DNA from: Hirudo medicinalis
Taxonomy: Eukaryota; Annelida; Clitellata; Hirudinida; Hirudinidae
NCBI GenBank assembly: GCA_011800805.1
Contig: MPNW01000048.1
Location: 548,241 to 612,240 of the forward strand
Reading direction: 5' to 3'
Length of the DNA: 64,000 nt
The stretch's first letter is position 1; every line of letters starts with the position of its first letter. The notes beneath the pieces were generated by a model, which was given only the letters and a program-made list of their open reading frames with translations, made no database searches and was not told the DNA's origin. Positions 1-11,662 of the stretch are shown here, piece by piece. Made by a program: the position numbers and the translations under genes.

Positions 1-20
1 TATTATTATTATTATTATTA

Positions 21-67
<47 letters not shown>

Positions 68-77
68 GTTATTATTA
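1..77. repeat. (ATT)n microsatellite
   Basis: Nearly pure TTA/ATT triplets with occasional TTG. The array runs off the left edge of the window, so its full length is unknown. Confidence 0.95.
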
Positions 78-284
78 TTGTTAGCAATGATTGAATGGTT
101 CAATTATAATTCACAATTGCAGTAATTATTAATGATGCTACCGAGATTTGGTTTATTTTTAGAGGAGGTCACGTGAGGAAAATGAAAGTCAAAAGACCTA
201 AAATGGGGCTTCGTGCGATTTGCCTCATTCAAATATCGCTGATCAAATCCCTTAACCCCGGTTCTCTTTCATTTGTTTATTCAA

Positions 285-560
285 TCATGCTCTCATTCGT
301 TCATTCGTTCGTTCATTCATTCATTCATTCGTTCGTTCGTTCGTTCATTCATTCGTTCATTCACTCATTCGTTCGTTCGTTCGTTCATTCGTTCGTTCAT
401 TCATTCATTCGTTCGTTCGTTCGTTCGTTCATTAATTAATTAATTCATTCATTCATTCATTCATTCGTTCGTTCATTCATTCGTTCGTTCATTCATTCAT
501 TCATTCATTTGTTTGTTTAATTATTCCATCTATTCGTTCGTGCATTCATTCATCCATTCA
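285..560. repeat. TTCA/TTCG tetranucleotide array
   Basis: About 270 bp of 4-bp units alternating between TTCA and TTCG, with a short TTAA patch near 431-445. The open frame across it (Ser/Phe/Val/His repeats) is a by-product of the 4-bp period and is not taken as a gene. The stretch from 560 to 1240 is AT-rich and I see nothing in it. Confidence 0.9.
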
Positions 561-1245
561 ACCATTCATGTGACATTGTTTAAGTTTTAAAATGCTATCA
601 ACACTTTCAAGGTCACAAAGTCAGTGAATGAGAACTGAACATCATGATGATGAGGATGATTGCCTTGTTGCTCCTGGGGCATCATCGCAATTGATCGCAA
701 TTATCTGCTGTAATTACCCTGCAATTAATTGCATTTCATTACAAATTTATGAAATGCATTTAATTAACAATTATTATTTGTAATGTAATAATACGCAGTC
801 ACGACAGTTCGAATTTAGTGACGGACATGAAGTCATGTGATTGATTTAAGAGGAGATAAACAGTGCATGAGTGCTTGTCAGGAGTGATGTTTTCATCATT
901 TTAACTCATCACGTAATTAGTATTCACTGATATAAATTAGTAATTAGTATTTACTGGTAGCACGTCGTCAGGTTAAAGGTCACGAGAAGGAATGTTGGGG
1001 TCAGGTTGATGTTGTCTGAAATTCATGTGAAACTCAGAAATTCTGTGAATGCCTCAAGCTGAAAAGAATGCTGAGGAGAATTTGTTTTGAGATGTTTCTA
1101 ATAGAAATAATGGAAGCCAACAGCCAATAAACATGAACGCGTAATAATGGCGGAACAAAGATAAAACAACAAGTTGGTCCCGCTACAGCATAGATATCGA
1201 TTCATATTTGAGTCTATCGCTGCTAGACGTTGTTGCAATTGCATG

Positions 1246-1492
1246 GCATTGATGTTGTTGTATGCATTGATGTTGTTGAATGCATTGATGTTGTTGCATG
1301 CATTGATGTTGTTGCATGCATTGATGTTGTTGTATGCATTGATGTTGTTGTATGCATCGATGTTGTTGAATGCATTGATGTTGTTGCATGCATCGATGTT
1401 GTTGTATGCATCGACGTTGTTGTATGCATTGATGTTGTTGTATACATTGATGTTGTTGTATACATTGATGTTGTTGCATGCATTGATGTTGA
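1246..1492. repeat. 18-bp minisatellite, about 13-14 copies
   Basis: Tandem copies of an 18-bp unit of the form GCATTGATGTTGTTGTAT. Variation sits mainly at the base after the second TTG (T, C or A) and at GATG/CGATG. Because 18 is a multiple of three, all frames stay open, giving Met-His-Thr-Thr-Thr-Ser and Cys-Ile-Asp-Val-Val repeat peptides. I read these as artefacts of the period. The stretch from 1500 to 1930 holds nothing I recognise. Confidence 0.9.
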
Positions 1493-1934
1493 TGATTCGT
1501 GCATGATGTTTGGTTCACGTAATGAATGTTAGCGAATAGATGTCACACTAACATATGACTATGTTAGAATCAACAAACCTTATAATAATTATACTGTAAT
1601 TAATTCAGCCTATCATAATTTATCAATAATTAATCTTCAACATCAAGTCATTGTCGTCGTCGCTGGATAAATATGGACTTGTACTGCCTAATGTAACTGC
1701 TTGTACGCAAACTAATGACATGCGTACAGCAGATGTACAGCACAGAAAATACATCGGATAATATCATTGAATCCAATACCCAATCACGCAATATGTCTGT
1801 CCTTATCTGCCTCAAAATCTATGGAAGAAGCCCAAACAGGGAGATCGTGAAGATGGAGGGAGAGGAACGTTGCAATTGGTCTTTGATTACTTGATTAATT
1901 TATCAGGCTTCATTTTAATTATTCATCTCATTAG

Positions 1935-2034
1935 TATTCATCGTCGTCGTCACCATCATCGTCAAGGTCATAATCATCGTCGTCGTCATCATCATCATCA
2001 TCGTCGTAGTCGTCATCATCATTGTCATCAACAG
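1935..2034. repeat. (CATCGT)n-type trinucleotide tract
   Basis: Interrupted CAT/CGT/CAC triplets on the + strand. This is one of several ATC/GTC tracts in the window. Confidence 0.85.
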
Positions 2035-2282
2035 AGATCAGAATTAATCAAACATATTACTTACTCCATCATTTCATATCTTTATAGAAATTGTTGAATA
2101 ATTTAATGATAATTATAAACAAAATCATTTGCAAATAAAAAAATGGCTAAATCAATAATTGCTATCCTGATGAATGTGATGGAATGTCATTTTATACGAA
2201 GGTGTCTCCAGGTGACACTTCCACTCATTCAATGGTTGTTCATGGCAACATCAAAAGGTGATATTAACCGCTCGAGCCACCA

Positions 2283-2394
2283 AGGGTGATGATGGTAATG
2301 ATGACGTTGATGGGGGTGGCATGACGACGGCGATGATGATGTCACTGACGGTGGTGGTGACGATGACATCGATGGCGACGATGACGATGACGGA
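2283..2394. repeat. Imperfect GATGAC/GGTGGT tract
   Basis: Degenerate GAT/GAC/GGT triplets. The opposite strand encodes a Ser/Pro-rich open frame that I treat as spurious. Confidence 0.7.
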
Positions 2395-2645
2395 TAAGCA
2401 CAAGATGTGATCGCTGTGACGAGTGATCCAAAGAAACCGAGAGCAAAAAAAACCTCAACAAAGAAAGCCGACAAAGACTTGTGAGTTTTGCAATCGCATG
2501 TTGGACGATAATTAAGAAGCAAGCACGTGTTCATTCAAACCTAATGAGGCGCCATCTTCGGCCTGTTGCTGCTGATCTCTTAATTTGTTTCAATTAATTT
2601 AATTAGAAGCAATTAATTAACTAAATCATTGTCAGTCTCTGATAA

Positions 2646-2752
2646 ATATTATTATTGTTGTTATTATTATTGCTAATGTTATTATTATTGATGTTGTGGT
2701 TATTATTGTTATTACTATTATTATTATTATTATTATTATTAATATTATTATT
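2646..2752. repeat. (TTA)n microsatellite
   Basis: TTA triplets interrupted by TTG. From 2900 to 4330 the sequence is mostly degenerate CATC/CATTC-type short repeats with no supported gene. Confidence 0.85.
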
Positions 2753-4329
2753 AAAAAATTGGTTGAAATTAAATCGGAATTAAACAGTAAATTAATATTC
2801 ATTTGTTGTTGTTGTGTAAAACGATTAACTGAAGCAACAGTGCTATTTGTGTCATCGGTGCCTACATCTTCACGTCATCTCCATCACACTCATCGTTTTA
2901 CCAACCATCCATCCATCCATTTATTTATAATATACTTATCCATCCATCCGTCCGTCCAACCATCCAACCATCCTAATACTCATCCACATGTTGCCTCTAA
3001 TTCATTCAATTCATTCTTTCATTGTTTCCAACGGACTCCATCCTTCATTCCTCCATCCATTATTCCATCAATCGATGGATCAAATATCATCCTTGATACT
3101 TCCATTCGCTCGTTGGATACATCGGAGACACCCTTCCTTTTCTCCTTCATCATCTCTCCTTCGCTTCCTCATTCGCATATTTCTATTGATTTTTCATCTC
3201 GATTTGAATTTCTTATCGATCCAACGACCAATGGCAGTCATTGTTGTCGTTCTTGTTGTTGATGTTGATGCTCTTGATGCAACAACCACTGTGCAGTTGA
3301 TGTTAATGTTGTTGTTGATGATGCTGTTGTTATTGTTGGTGCTGTTATATCAGAAGTTGGTTCTTAAATCTCTTTATCAGAATGTTGAATAGTTTATTTC
3401 ATCATCATTTATCTCAACGAATGTGTTTTCCCACTCCGAATCCTTAGTCATCAAATGTTTATTCATGTAATTTCGCGTACTGCTTAATATGCATGATTCA
3501 TCTTCAAGTTTAATATTCATATATTCACAGATCCACTTGGAATTCTTTCCTCTCCAACTTGTTGGTTATCTTGTTTCATTTAAAATGGGATCCAACAATT
3601 TGTGTTTTAAAGTAACTTTCTTCCGCTTCTGAGTCACTCATTCACTCATTTACCTGCCTGTCATTCATTCAATCAACCAACAATCGTTCGATCAACCAAT
3701 CAATAAGTTCAATAAGTTTAAGGCCACGTGCGAAAGATTTCAAGAGATTAACATAATTTATTCAATTAATTCATTGTTCGTTATTCCAAATCGACCTGCT
3801 TTTTATGTTCATTTTCCCGCCATTCATCCGTTTGGAGATGACACGGTTGAAGGAGCTTACTTGTCCGAACAAATGTTACCGAACCGCTCATAAGAGATTC
3901 AGTCAAGCGTGTCCAAAAAATCGTAGATAATCTCCAAGAACGAAGGTTGAAAAATAAAAATGAATGTTCATGAAGATGGTCATTTAATATACCATTTTAT
4001 GAATCCATTCATCCGCCAAACATGCATCCTGTGTTTAATTACATCAACCATCACATTTATATGATGCCTAATATCCATTCATCTGTCCAACTGTCCATTC
4101 ATCCATAGAGTATATATCAGGTGTTCTTTGCATGTTTACCGTAGATCTTTCCTTCATTCATCTCGTCATCCAGTCCTTCATTTAATCATTCATTCATAGC
4201 TCATCAGTCAGAGCCGCTATGATTAAAGAAGGTAGGCGAAAAGTGGAACAAGACCGAGTGACGAGGGCAGTGCAGCAAGCACATCAAGGTAAGTGGACAA
4301 CATGGAGACGTAGTACAACGATCCCTTAC

Positions 4330-5010
4330 TTGAAGCGGTGAGGATATATGATCAGGAATCCAACAATTCCCGGAAGATATCCCCGCTCCGGCTTGCCTTC
4401 GCGATAAGGTCAACATACGACCAGTTGTCCTCCAGGGACAATTTGCAGAAGTTGGGTTTGGTGGAAGAGGAAGTGAGGGCTCTATGGAACCGAGACACTG
4501 CATCACGTGCTCAGCAATTGCAAACGAGTGGATCGTCGCAGCCGACGTAGAAGGGGTGAGGCACTACCTCCAGTTGCTGATAGAAAGTGGAAAGAGGCTG
4601 GAAATGGCGCTCGTGTCGCCGTCGACGGATGCCATCATCAGGCCACCGACAGAAATTTTGTTCCCTAGGCCACCATGCTGGTGGAGCTGACGGTACCGTA
4701 AACGGACAGACTTATAGCAATGCGCTCAAAGCGGAAAAGTATGCCGATCTGTCGATGGACCTGGAAGCGAATGGCTAGCCGGCAACCTATCAAGGTTGGC
4801 GCAAGGGGCAAGTCGGCAGGTCTACTTACGCCTTCCTCACTAAGATTGGATTGTCTAGCCGAGAAAGAAAGGTTATGACAAGGATGTCTGAGGCTGCAGA
4901 AGCGGCCTCAATCTGGATCTGGCAAATGAGAAGCCAGAAGAAGTCTTCCAAAGCCGGAAAAGCAGGAAAGCCGGAGAAAGCCGTCGATCTCCAGTGCCAA
5001 TGATCCACCG
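4330..5010 (+). mobile_element. Retroelement C-terminal remnant
   Basis: The + strand reads, in broken frames, like the C-terminal tail found after the reverse transcriptase of some non-LTR retroelements. It shows an HVLSNCK stretch near 4500, a segment ending VELTVP near 4685, and a downstream TDRLIAMRSKRKS-like basic segment. Several stops and at least one frame change interrupt it, so the copy is dead. The family assignment is from memory of similar predicted proteins in animal genomes and needs a search. No reverse-transcriptase core is visible upstream. A single ambiguous base (N) lies at 5185. Confidence 0.5.
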
Positions 5011-5334
5011 AATCGACGAGCCCGAGAGATGATGTATTGTCCATACATCTATTCAACCATACTGTAATAAACGACGGGGCTTAATTTATGCCGAGTTTAT
5101 TGTTGGGATGTTCCAGCAAATATTCAGTTATCAACTGAGTGGTATTAACTGTAAATACCACGCTTACGCAATAATCCTGCTGCCNTATGCTTCTGTCTGA
5201 GATTTTTGTCTCGCCGTAGAACTAAAAGATAGTGAATATAATCGAAAACTAATTAAACATAAATATAACTTTAAAAATTAATTGATGGCATTTTCAGGGT
5301 TATAACAATACATACATCCGTTCATCTATTCAAC

Positions 5335-5503
5335 CATACATCCATCCATTCATCTATTCACCCATGCATCCGTCCGTCCGTCCAGCCATGCATCTATCCG
5401 TCCATCCATCCACCCATCCATCCATCCATCCATCCATCCACCCATCCATCCATCCACCCATCCATCCATCCATCCATCCATCCATCCATCCACCCATCCC
5501 ACA
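5335..5503. repeat. CCAT/CATC tetranucleotide array
   Basis: Repeated CATC units with CACC and CGTC variants. Confidence 0.9.
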
Positions 5504-5699
5504 CAAGGCCTTCACTCGTAATTGTCGTTAATTTTGCATAAAACTCCTCTTAGGACTGGGCTTCGATTCACGTAACCATGGTGACGAAGCCTTTTGAATA
5601 ACAACTTGATTGGACCGTTTGTCATGTTGGAGTAGTCATCCTCCATTTCATCTTTCATTCTTTGCCGTTGCAACTAAACAAACAACCACGATAACAACA

Positions 5700-6115
5700 A
5701 CCATAATGTTATTAATAATAATTTTATTATTATTATTATTATAATAATGTATAATTATTATATATATATTATATAATTATAATAAGTTGATAATAATAAT
5801 TAATTTTTAATAACAATAATAATTATTATTAACATTATATTATTATTATTATTATTATTAATTAATAATATTGTAATTTAAACATAGTAATTAATAATAA
5901 TAATATAATTATTGTTACATAATTAGAATATAATAATAATAATAATAACAACAATATTATTATTATAATAATTTATTATTAATAATAGTTGTGTTTTATT
6001 ATTATAATAATTTATTATTATAATAATTTATATATAAATTTATTTATTATATTATTATTATTATTATTATATTGTTATTATTGTTGTTATTATTACTATT
6101 ACTATATTACCGCTA
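5700..6115. repeat. AT-only low-complexity block
   Basis: About 400 bp made almost wholly of TTA, TAA and TATA words on both strands, with many short self-complementary segments. I see no gene or transposon terminus in it. The stretch from 6120 to 6535 is unremarkable AT-rich sequence. Confidence 0.8.
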
Positions 6116-6535
6116 TAATAACAACAGTTTGTAATTGATGTCAGTAATATGGTTAATAACAGTTGGTAATCAAATTAAAAGTATAATTAGTGATTCTATT
6201 TTGAAGCAGACGTGTAATTGTCACGTGATGAATGTACAAAGGAAATACAGCATTCATCCTCTGGAAGGAATGAAAGAAAGAATCTTTTCATAACTCCGAC
6301 CTTTCCATTGTCCACTTCATAGCAGTGGAGTTTATTTCCAGGTGATTGTCAGGAGTCGCATTGTTGGAGAGGTGACCATTTCCTATTCATAAGTCGAATA
6401 TTACTGAGTCAATCATTACTTCCCCATGAAATTGTTATCCTTACTTCATGAGGTTCTTGTGCTGCTTGTGTTGGAGACAAGAAATAATCTCTCAACCGTT
6501 GTTAAGTTTTGCAAGTTATGTGTTGCATTCCATGT

Positions 6536-6661
6536 AACAAGTACATATCATATAACAAGTACATAACATGTAACACGTACATATCACATAAAATAAGTAT
6601 ATAACATATAACAATTACATATCACATAACAAGTACATTACATGTAACAAGTACATATATG
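6536..6661. repeat. 18-bp minisatellite, about 7 copies
   Basis: Tandem units of the form AACAAGTACATATCATAT with point changes; one unit is 20 bp. The unit sequence is unrelated to the 18-bp array at 1246-1492. Confidence 0.85.
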
Positions 6662-6689
6662 TTCTAAATAAATACATAACATGAAACAT

Positions 6690-6915
6690 TACGTATCATA
6701 ATTTGGTACTTGAGGTGCAAGTTGCCTCAGAGGGTTTGCGTTCCTGCGAGCGACGGTAAAAGCAACAGTCGTTACGTGTCGTGTTCGCAACCCAGCTTGC
6801 ACCACCACGAAGCGCCTCTGGGAGGCGACGCTATATAAATGGTCTAAGTCCCTGATGCTTACGCTTATGGCGCTATACGAATTCACTTATTAGTATTATC
6901 ATTATTATTATTATT
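6690..6915 (+). mobile_element. SINE-like retroposon copy A, (TTA)n tail
   Basis: Reverse-complementing this segment gives clear similarity to 39,500-39,760, with shared words GTGCAAGCTGGGTTG and GAACAC.ACA.GTAA. Weaker copies lie near 21,150 and 23,180. The + strand ends in a GCGCTATA motif followed by TTA triplets, as expected for the 3' end of a retroposon. No internal Pol III A/B boxes are convincing, so it could instead be a truncated LINE 3' end. Confidence 0.65.
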
Positions 6916-7689
6916 GTGATGACACATAGCAAGTACATAACAACAGATATAAAGTTATGAATGATGTCCACACGTGAATGATGTTCGTAAGAAATAAAAC
7001 ATTCTTGTTTCCACGCATTTATTGCATTTTGTGGACATTTAAAAACATAAATTATTTTTAAAAGCATTTTATGAACAATTTATTAACAAGGAGATTTTTA
7101 TTAAATACACAAATATTTATCTCCTAAGATGAATAACATGCTAATATATTAATAATTAAAGTGATTTATGATAATTAACTTTAGTCATTATCAAAATACT
7201 TCATGTTAAGCTTGTTTTACAACATGGACATTTAAAAATTTATAATTTTATAAATTAAAAAATTAATGAATTTTAAATCTTATGAAACAAAATCATTAAT
7301 TCGAATGGAATTGAACGTGATAATCGAAATGGGATGCTAACGTCAGTGATTAATGTGATGACTAATGTTCTGAATAACACCGTATAATAACATAATAACA
7401 TTATTAACATTCACGTTGGAGTCACCAGCATTCGTAATTTGTTGATGAGTTTTGAATCAAGGATGACGGTGATGATGACGATGATTACGGAGTTTAGTGG
7501 ATGTTGCCATGGTAATCGTGCACAATCAGAACTAATAAGAGTGATATTTGGTTTCGTATTTAGGAGAAACATAACCATTATCGTTATTATCATAATCACT
7601 ACCGCCATCATCATTTTCATTACTAAGACCGTCATCATCACTTCATCAATTTGGCGCCGTATTGCAACTTTCCGATAACAAATGCTACG

Positions 7690-7832
7690 AATATTTATTA
7701 TTTCGACAATGATGATGATGTTGATGATGATGATGACGACGACGACGACGACGATGACGATGACGATGATGATGATGATGATGATGATGACGACGATGAC
7801 GAAGACGATGATGATGATGATGATGATGATGG
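7690..7832. repeat. (GATGAC)n tract
   Basis: About 140 bp of GAT/GAC triplets. The apparent poly-Asp and poly-Met open frames here are artefacts. From 7840 to 9670 I find only AT-rich sequence and the short tract at 8213. Confidence 0.9.
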
Positions 7833-8212
7833 GAGTATTTATTAGAAATGCGAAGATGATGTAAAGGACATCACTAATTACACTGACCATAATAACCTTA
7901 AATATACAACTATTATTAAGTTATTATTATATTTTACCATCAGCAGTTGTACTAGGAGCAAGAACATGCAATTATGATATCATCATAAATGCTGGTGGCG
8001 ATAAGATCATTAACTGGGATGATATACATGATATTGAATAAAAACCTTCGTATCACCCCATACATTCAATAAACCGTGACGATCAAAAATTCGCGGTGTC
8101 ACGGTTGATTGAAGCTCTTGTTGCAGGTGTTCTGAGCAGGTGACTTGTTGCTTCAATGGCGCCTCGCCTAAATATTTGTTCACGCATCGTTTCTTGCCCT
8201 CATCACCTTCAG

Positions 8213-8262
8213 TCATCATCATCATCATCGTCGTCGTCGTCGTCGTCATCATCATCATCAAA
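8213..8262. repeat. (CATCGTC)n-type tract
   Basis: CAT/CGT triplets, the reverse-complement type of the tract at 7690. Confidence 0.85.
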
Positions 8263-9675
8263 AATGTCATTATCATTGTTGTCATCCTTATAAATGTCAT
8301 CCTCACCACTACGCATCATTACCATCATCATTATCATTATGATAATTGGCATCCTCGTCTTCATCTTCCGTTCAGCTAATCCTGAATCAGTTACTGCAGC
8401 AACATTCGTTGAAATACCAGTAAAGAATATACAATCAATTCACACTAATATGTTACAATACATAAATAATTAATTATGTCCCAATAAGGGGTAATTAATT
8501 GGCGCAGTACACGAGTAATATATTATAACTCATGAACAATTGGACGGATACTTCTGCATGACATGGAGAGCATTCACAACTTGCAACCTTCAACTTTCAA
8601 GAACACATTCACGAAAGTTTTTAGTCTTTAAATATTTTCTGATCAACAATTGTACAAATATGGAGGTGTTGAAATGATGTCGATATTAAGTGCTTAAAAT
8701 ATTTCATAAATAATGAATTGATTCATTTTTTCCAATTATTTGGAGAAATCCTATCGAATTTTCATTAATTACGTGAATAGCAAATAAAAGATCGTCAAAG
8801 ATGTAAAACATCTTCATTGTTCATTTTTAATGTATTTTAATTATAATATAATTAAATTTTTATAGATTTACACTATATTAATAAATATTAAATCATAATT
8901 ATGATTCCCATACAATTAACATTTACTGTCGTGTGAAATAACAGAATCATGACTTGGACAAACGAAAAATAGATTTCTATCGTTGTTATTAGCAACAATT
9001 CATAACAACATGCGTCATATTGGTGCTATTAACAATTTGGCCAAGACTTAATTCTGCCTGTAGTTTATGTAGCGCAATAATTACAAATTTACAAGGAATA
9101 TTATTTAACTTACATGAAATACTGAAAATCGAATCACGTTGGCAACTTCGTATAAATACAACGCCTGGTCACAGGTCAAACAATGGAGGATTTCAATACC
9201 TTGGAATGATGTTTGGATCTCCTTCGTTTAATCACAAAGATTCAAGAATTTACAAAACAAAATAATACAAAATTAAGCTTAGAAAGAGGAGAATATTTCT
9301 CGTATTAACTGATGAAATTCAAAATGTTTGTTGACGTAAAACGTATTACACGATAATAAGGTTTGCAGAACAAGATTCTTTATGAAGAATAGAATAGAAC
9401 AGTTTTTCCTTGCGTGGTTCTTTACTAGGAAAGTTGTTGTGGCTTTGAAATGAAATATGAAATCTGTAACAGTTCTATAATATAAAACAGAAAGTACATG
9501 CGTCTGTCCCAAGAACTCCTCCCAAAATGTGAATAATAGCGACTTGAAATTTGTCATTCTCTAAGCCATTCTTAGGTCGACTGTGCTATTTTCAATTTTC
9601 AACTTTCAAGTTTTCCAACTTTCCTAAATCGCATACGAGCTTTAAACTCGAGAGCTACTGAAAGCGAGGAGCATT

Positions 9676-9753
9676 GTGCTCCCGCATGGTCTAATGTTTC
9701 TGACTTCGCCTCTCGCGATGGCGGTTCGGGTTCGAATCCCGTTGCGGGAGCAC
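9676..9753 (+). other. tRNA-like element with an 11-bp closing stem
   Basis: The segment folds like a tRNA. TCCCGCA (9680-9686) pairs with TGCGGGA (9743-9749), and the T arm TCGGG-TTCGAAT-CCCGT has one terminal mismatch. A D-arm-like GTCT/TGAC and an anticodon stem TCGCC/GGCGG are present, with the box-B-like GGTTCGAATCC. Two features argue against a working tRNA. The anticodon loop would be 9 nt (TCTCGCGAT), and the closing stem continues outward to 11 perfect pairs (GTGCTCCCGCA with TGCGGGAGCAC). The body looks Glu-like. It may be a pseudo-tRNA or the head of a tRNA-derived SINE. Confidence 0.55.
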
Positions 9754-10163
9754 CGTCCTAATCGCCCAGTTCTTTGAATGCGAGCAGCTGGCTGAATTTG
9801 AAGGATGTAAATATTAAAATTAAATTTAATGGATAAAAAAATTAGTTTGACTGGCGAAGCCGGTTAAAAAAGCTATTGAAATACAAAATACGAGTAGATA
9901 TCTCGTTTAATAACCGATCACATTGGTTCAAATATCCTAAAGATATTCTGACGTTATTTGCATTCACGGAAAAATTATGTAATAAAATGCAGAATTAAGG
10001 GGATGTTTTTATTTACTTCCTCGTAAGTTTCGAAGACTTACATTGTAAAAATACATTGGAATCAGATTAAAGGCAGCATTAACATCGTGTTCAGATGTTC
10101 CCCTTCAAGGCTCAAAAAGACACTGTAAAAGTTCGTAGATCTCAACACAAAGCAGAAACTCAC

Positions 10164-10400
10164 TTTAAGTTGGAGGGGTTGTTGTTGTTGGTGCAACTGG
10201 ATAGGATTTAAAGCAAAAGTCTGTTGTTGCTGCTGCTGCTGTTGTTGTTGTTGAATTGTTGGCTGTGGTTGGAAGAGTTGCTGTTCGCCGTAAGACTGGA
10301 CACTGGATTCTGCTGGAGATGATGCCGGAAGTAGCTGTGTAAAAGATGTTGTTGTTGTTGTTGCCGGTACAATTGTTGGCGTCTGGTAGTTGATCTGTTG
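10164..10400 (-). CDS. Orphan glutamine-rich coding exon
   Basis: On the - strand a 237-bp frame (79 codons, phase 0) lies between an AG acceptor (TTCCAG) and a canonical donor (GTGAGT). It encodes a low-complexity Gln/Thr/Pro/Ser segment with a run of 11 Gln and a second QQQQ near the donor. The Gln codons mix CAA and CAG, unlike a fresh CAG expansion. Such segments are common in activation regions of transcription factors and coactivators, but I do not recognise the gene. No neighbouring exon could be linked with confidence. Another open segment at about 10,450-10,610 (-) may belong to it. Confidence 0.4.
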
Positions 10401-10717
10401 CTGGAAGTCGTAATAAACATAAAACATGGATCTCAACGCTTATCACTTCAACTTGGCTTCCTTTAAACGAGAAAATGTCTCCTCTCCTGAAATTTCTGTT
10501 TGATTGAGGAAGCAATTACTGTTGGAGGTTTGCCACATCTGAGAACTTAAGTGCAGATGTGTTGTTGTTGTAGAGTTATTGTAACTGAAGCAAGATTCAA
10601 TAGTTGTTCGAAAGTCAAATTGAACGTCACCAAAAAGTTCACATCGGAATTTATAAGTCTCACAGAAGGCCGACTATAGCTGATGTTAGCCTATGACAAC
10701 ACGTACACTCGAATACA

Positions 10718-10739
10718 CGCACACACACACACACACACT
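10718..10739. repeat. (AC)n microsatellite
   Basis: A run of about 10 AC dinucleotides. Confidence 0.9.
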
Positions 10740-11414
10740 ATGAGTGTCACTGTTGGAGAGGACTTGTGTATGTGAGAGTGACCCAACGGAATCAACGATC
10801 AGATTTGTTCGGTTGTGGAAGAATGGATCAACGATTGTTGTTGCTGTTGTTGGCAAACTATTTTTCAATCTCTATTAAGTTCCAACAGCTGAAAAACAAT
10901 TGTTCACCTTTGCCAAACAAGATGCTGCTCGAGCATTTCAACAAACATATTCGTGACATAATTAATTATAAAATGATTTCAAATAATAAATTACATCATA
11001 ATTTAAGGTCAAAACATTAAAGGGTCATTTCTGATGAGTTTCGTGTCTTTTTGTCCTCGGTTTTATTTTTGGAGACTTATTTAATTGCTAATCATTGAAT
11101 TTAATAACAATTTAATAACGGTCGTGTTTAGTCAATAAAGATGTGTTCAGTTAATAATCATTGATAATTCATTAAGAATTATGAATGTATGTTATGTATT
11201 ATGAATATATATCATGAAATGTGAATATATTTGCTTCATTTCAAATTTTTCATAATTTTTAAAAACTGGGCTCCTTGCGGAAATCTTAAAATGGCGCCAC
11301 ACTTTTTTTACTTGGTAAGTTACATTTGCTACGTAAGCTCAAGGACTCATTTGGAGTTACAAATTGTTTGCTTTTACGTAGGGATCAAGCTTAACACGAC
11401 AATTAGAATATTCG

Positions 11415-11662
11415 TGATGATGACGTTGACGACGATGACGACGATCACGATGATGATGGTGACGACGACGTTGACGACGATGATGACGATAACGATGATG
11501 ATGGTGACGACGACGATGACGATGATGATGTCGATGACGACGACGATGACGATGACGATGTTGATGACGATGACGATGAAGACGGCGACGACGACGTCGA
11601 TGATGATGACGATGATGATGATGATGAATGATGATCATGATCATGATGACGACGATGATGAA
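11415..11662. repeat. (GATGAC)n tract
   Basis: About 245 bp of GAT/GAC/GTT triplets. All six frames stay open for long distances, giving Met-Thr, Ser and His/Arg repeats, which I do not take as coding. Confidence 0.9.

Noticed and set aside
1183..1518. Long open frames on both strands (His/Gln, Met-His-Thr, Cys-Ile-Asp-Val-Val repeats)
   Set aside because: They are forced by an 18-bp tandem repeat, which leaves every frame open; there are no splice or start signals.
2696..3392. Two long + strand frames with Ile-, Ser- and Leu-rich peptides
   Set aside because: They run through TTA and CATC short repeats; composition is explained by the repeats.
7651..7864. Poly-Asp and poly-Met frames
   Set aside because: Direct reading of a GATGAC microsatellite; no flanking coding sequence.
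9676..9753. Functional tRNA gene
   Set aside because: The 9-nt anticodon loop, D- and T-stem mismatches and over-long closing stem make a working tRNA unlikely.
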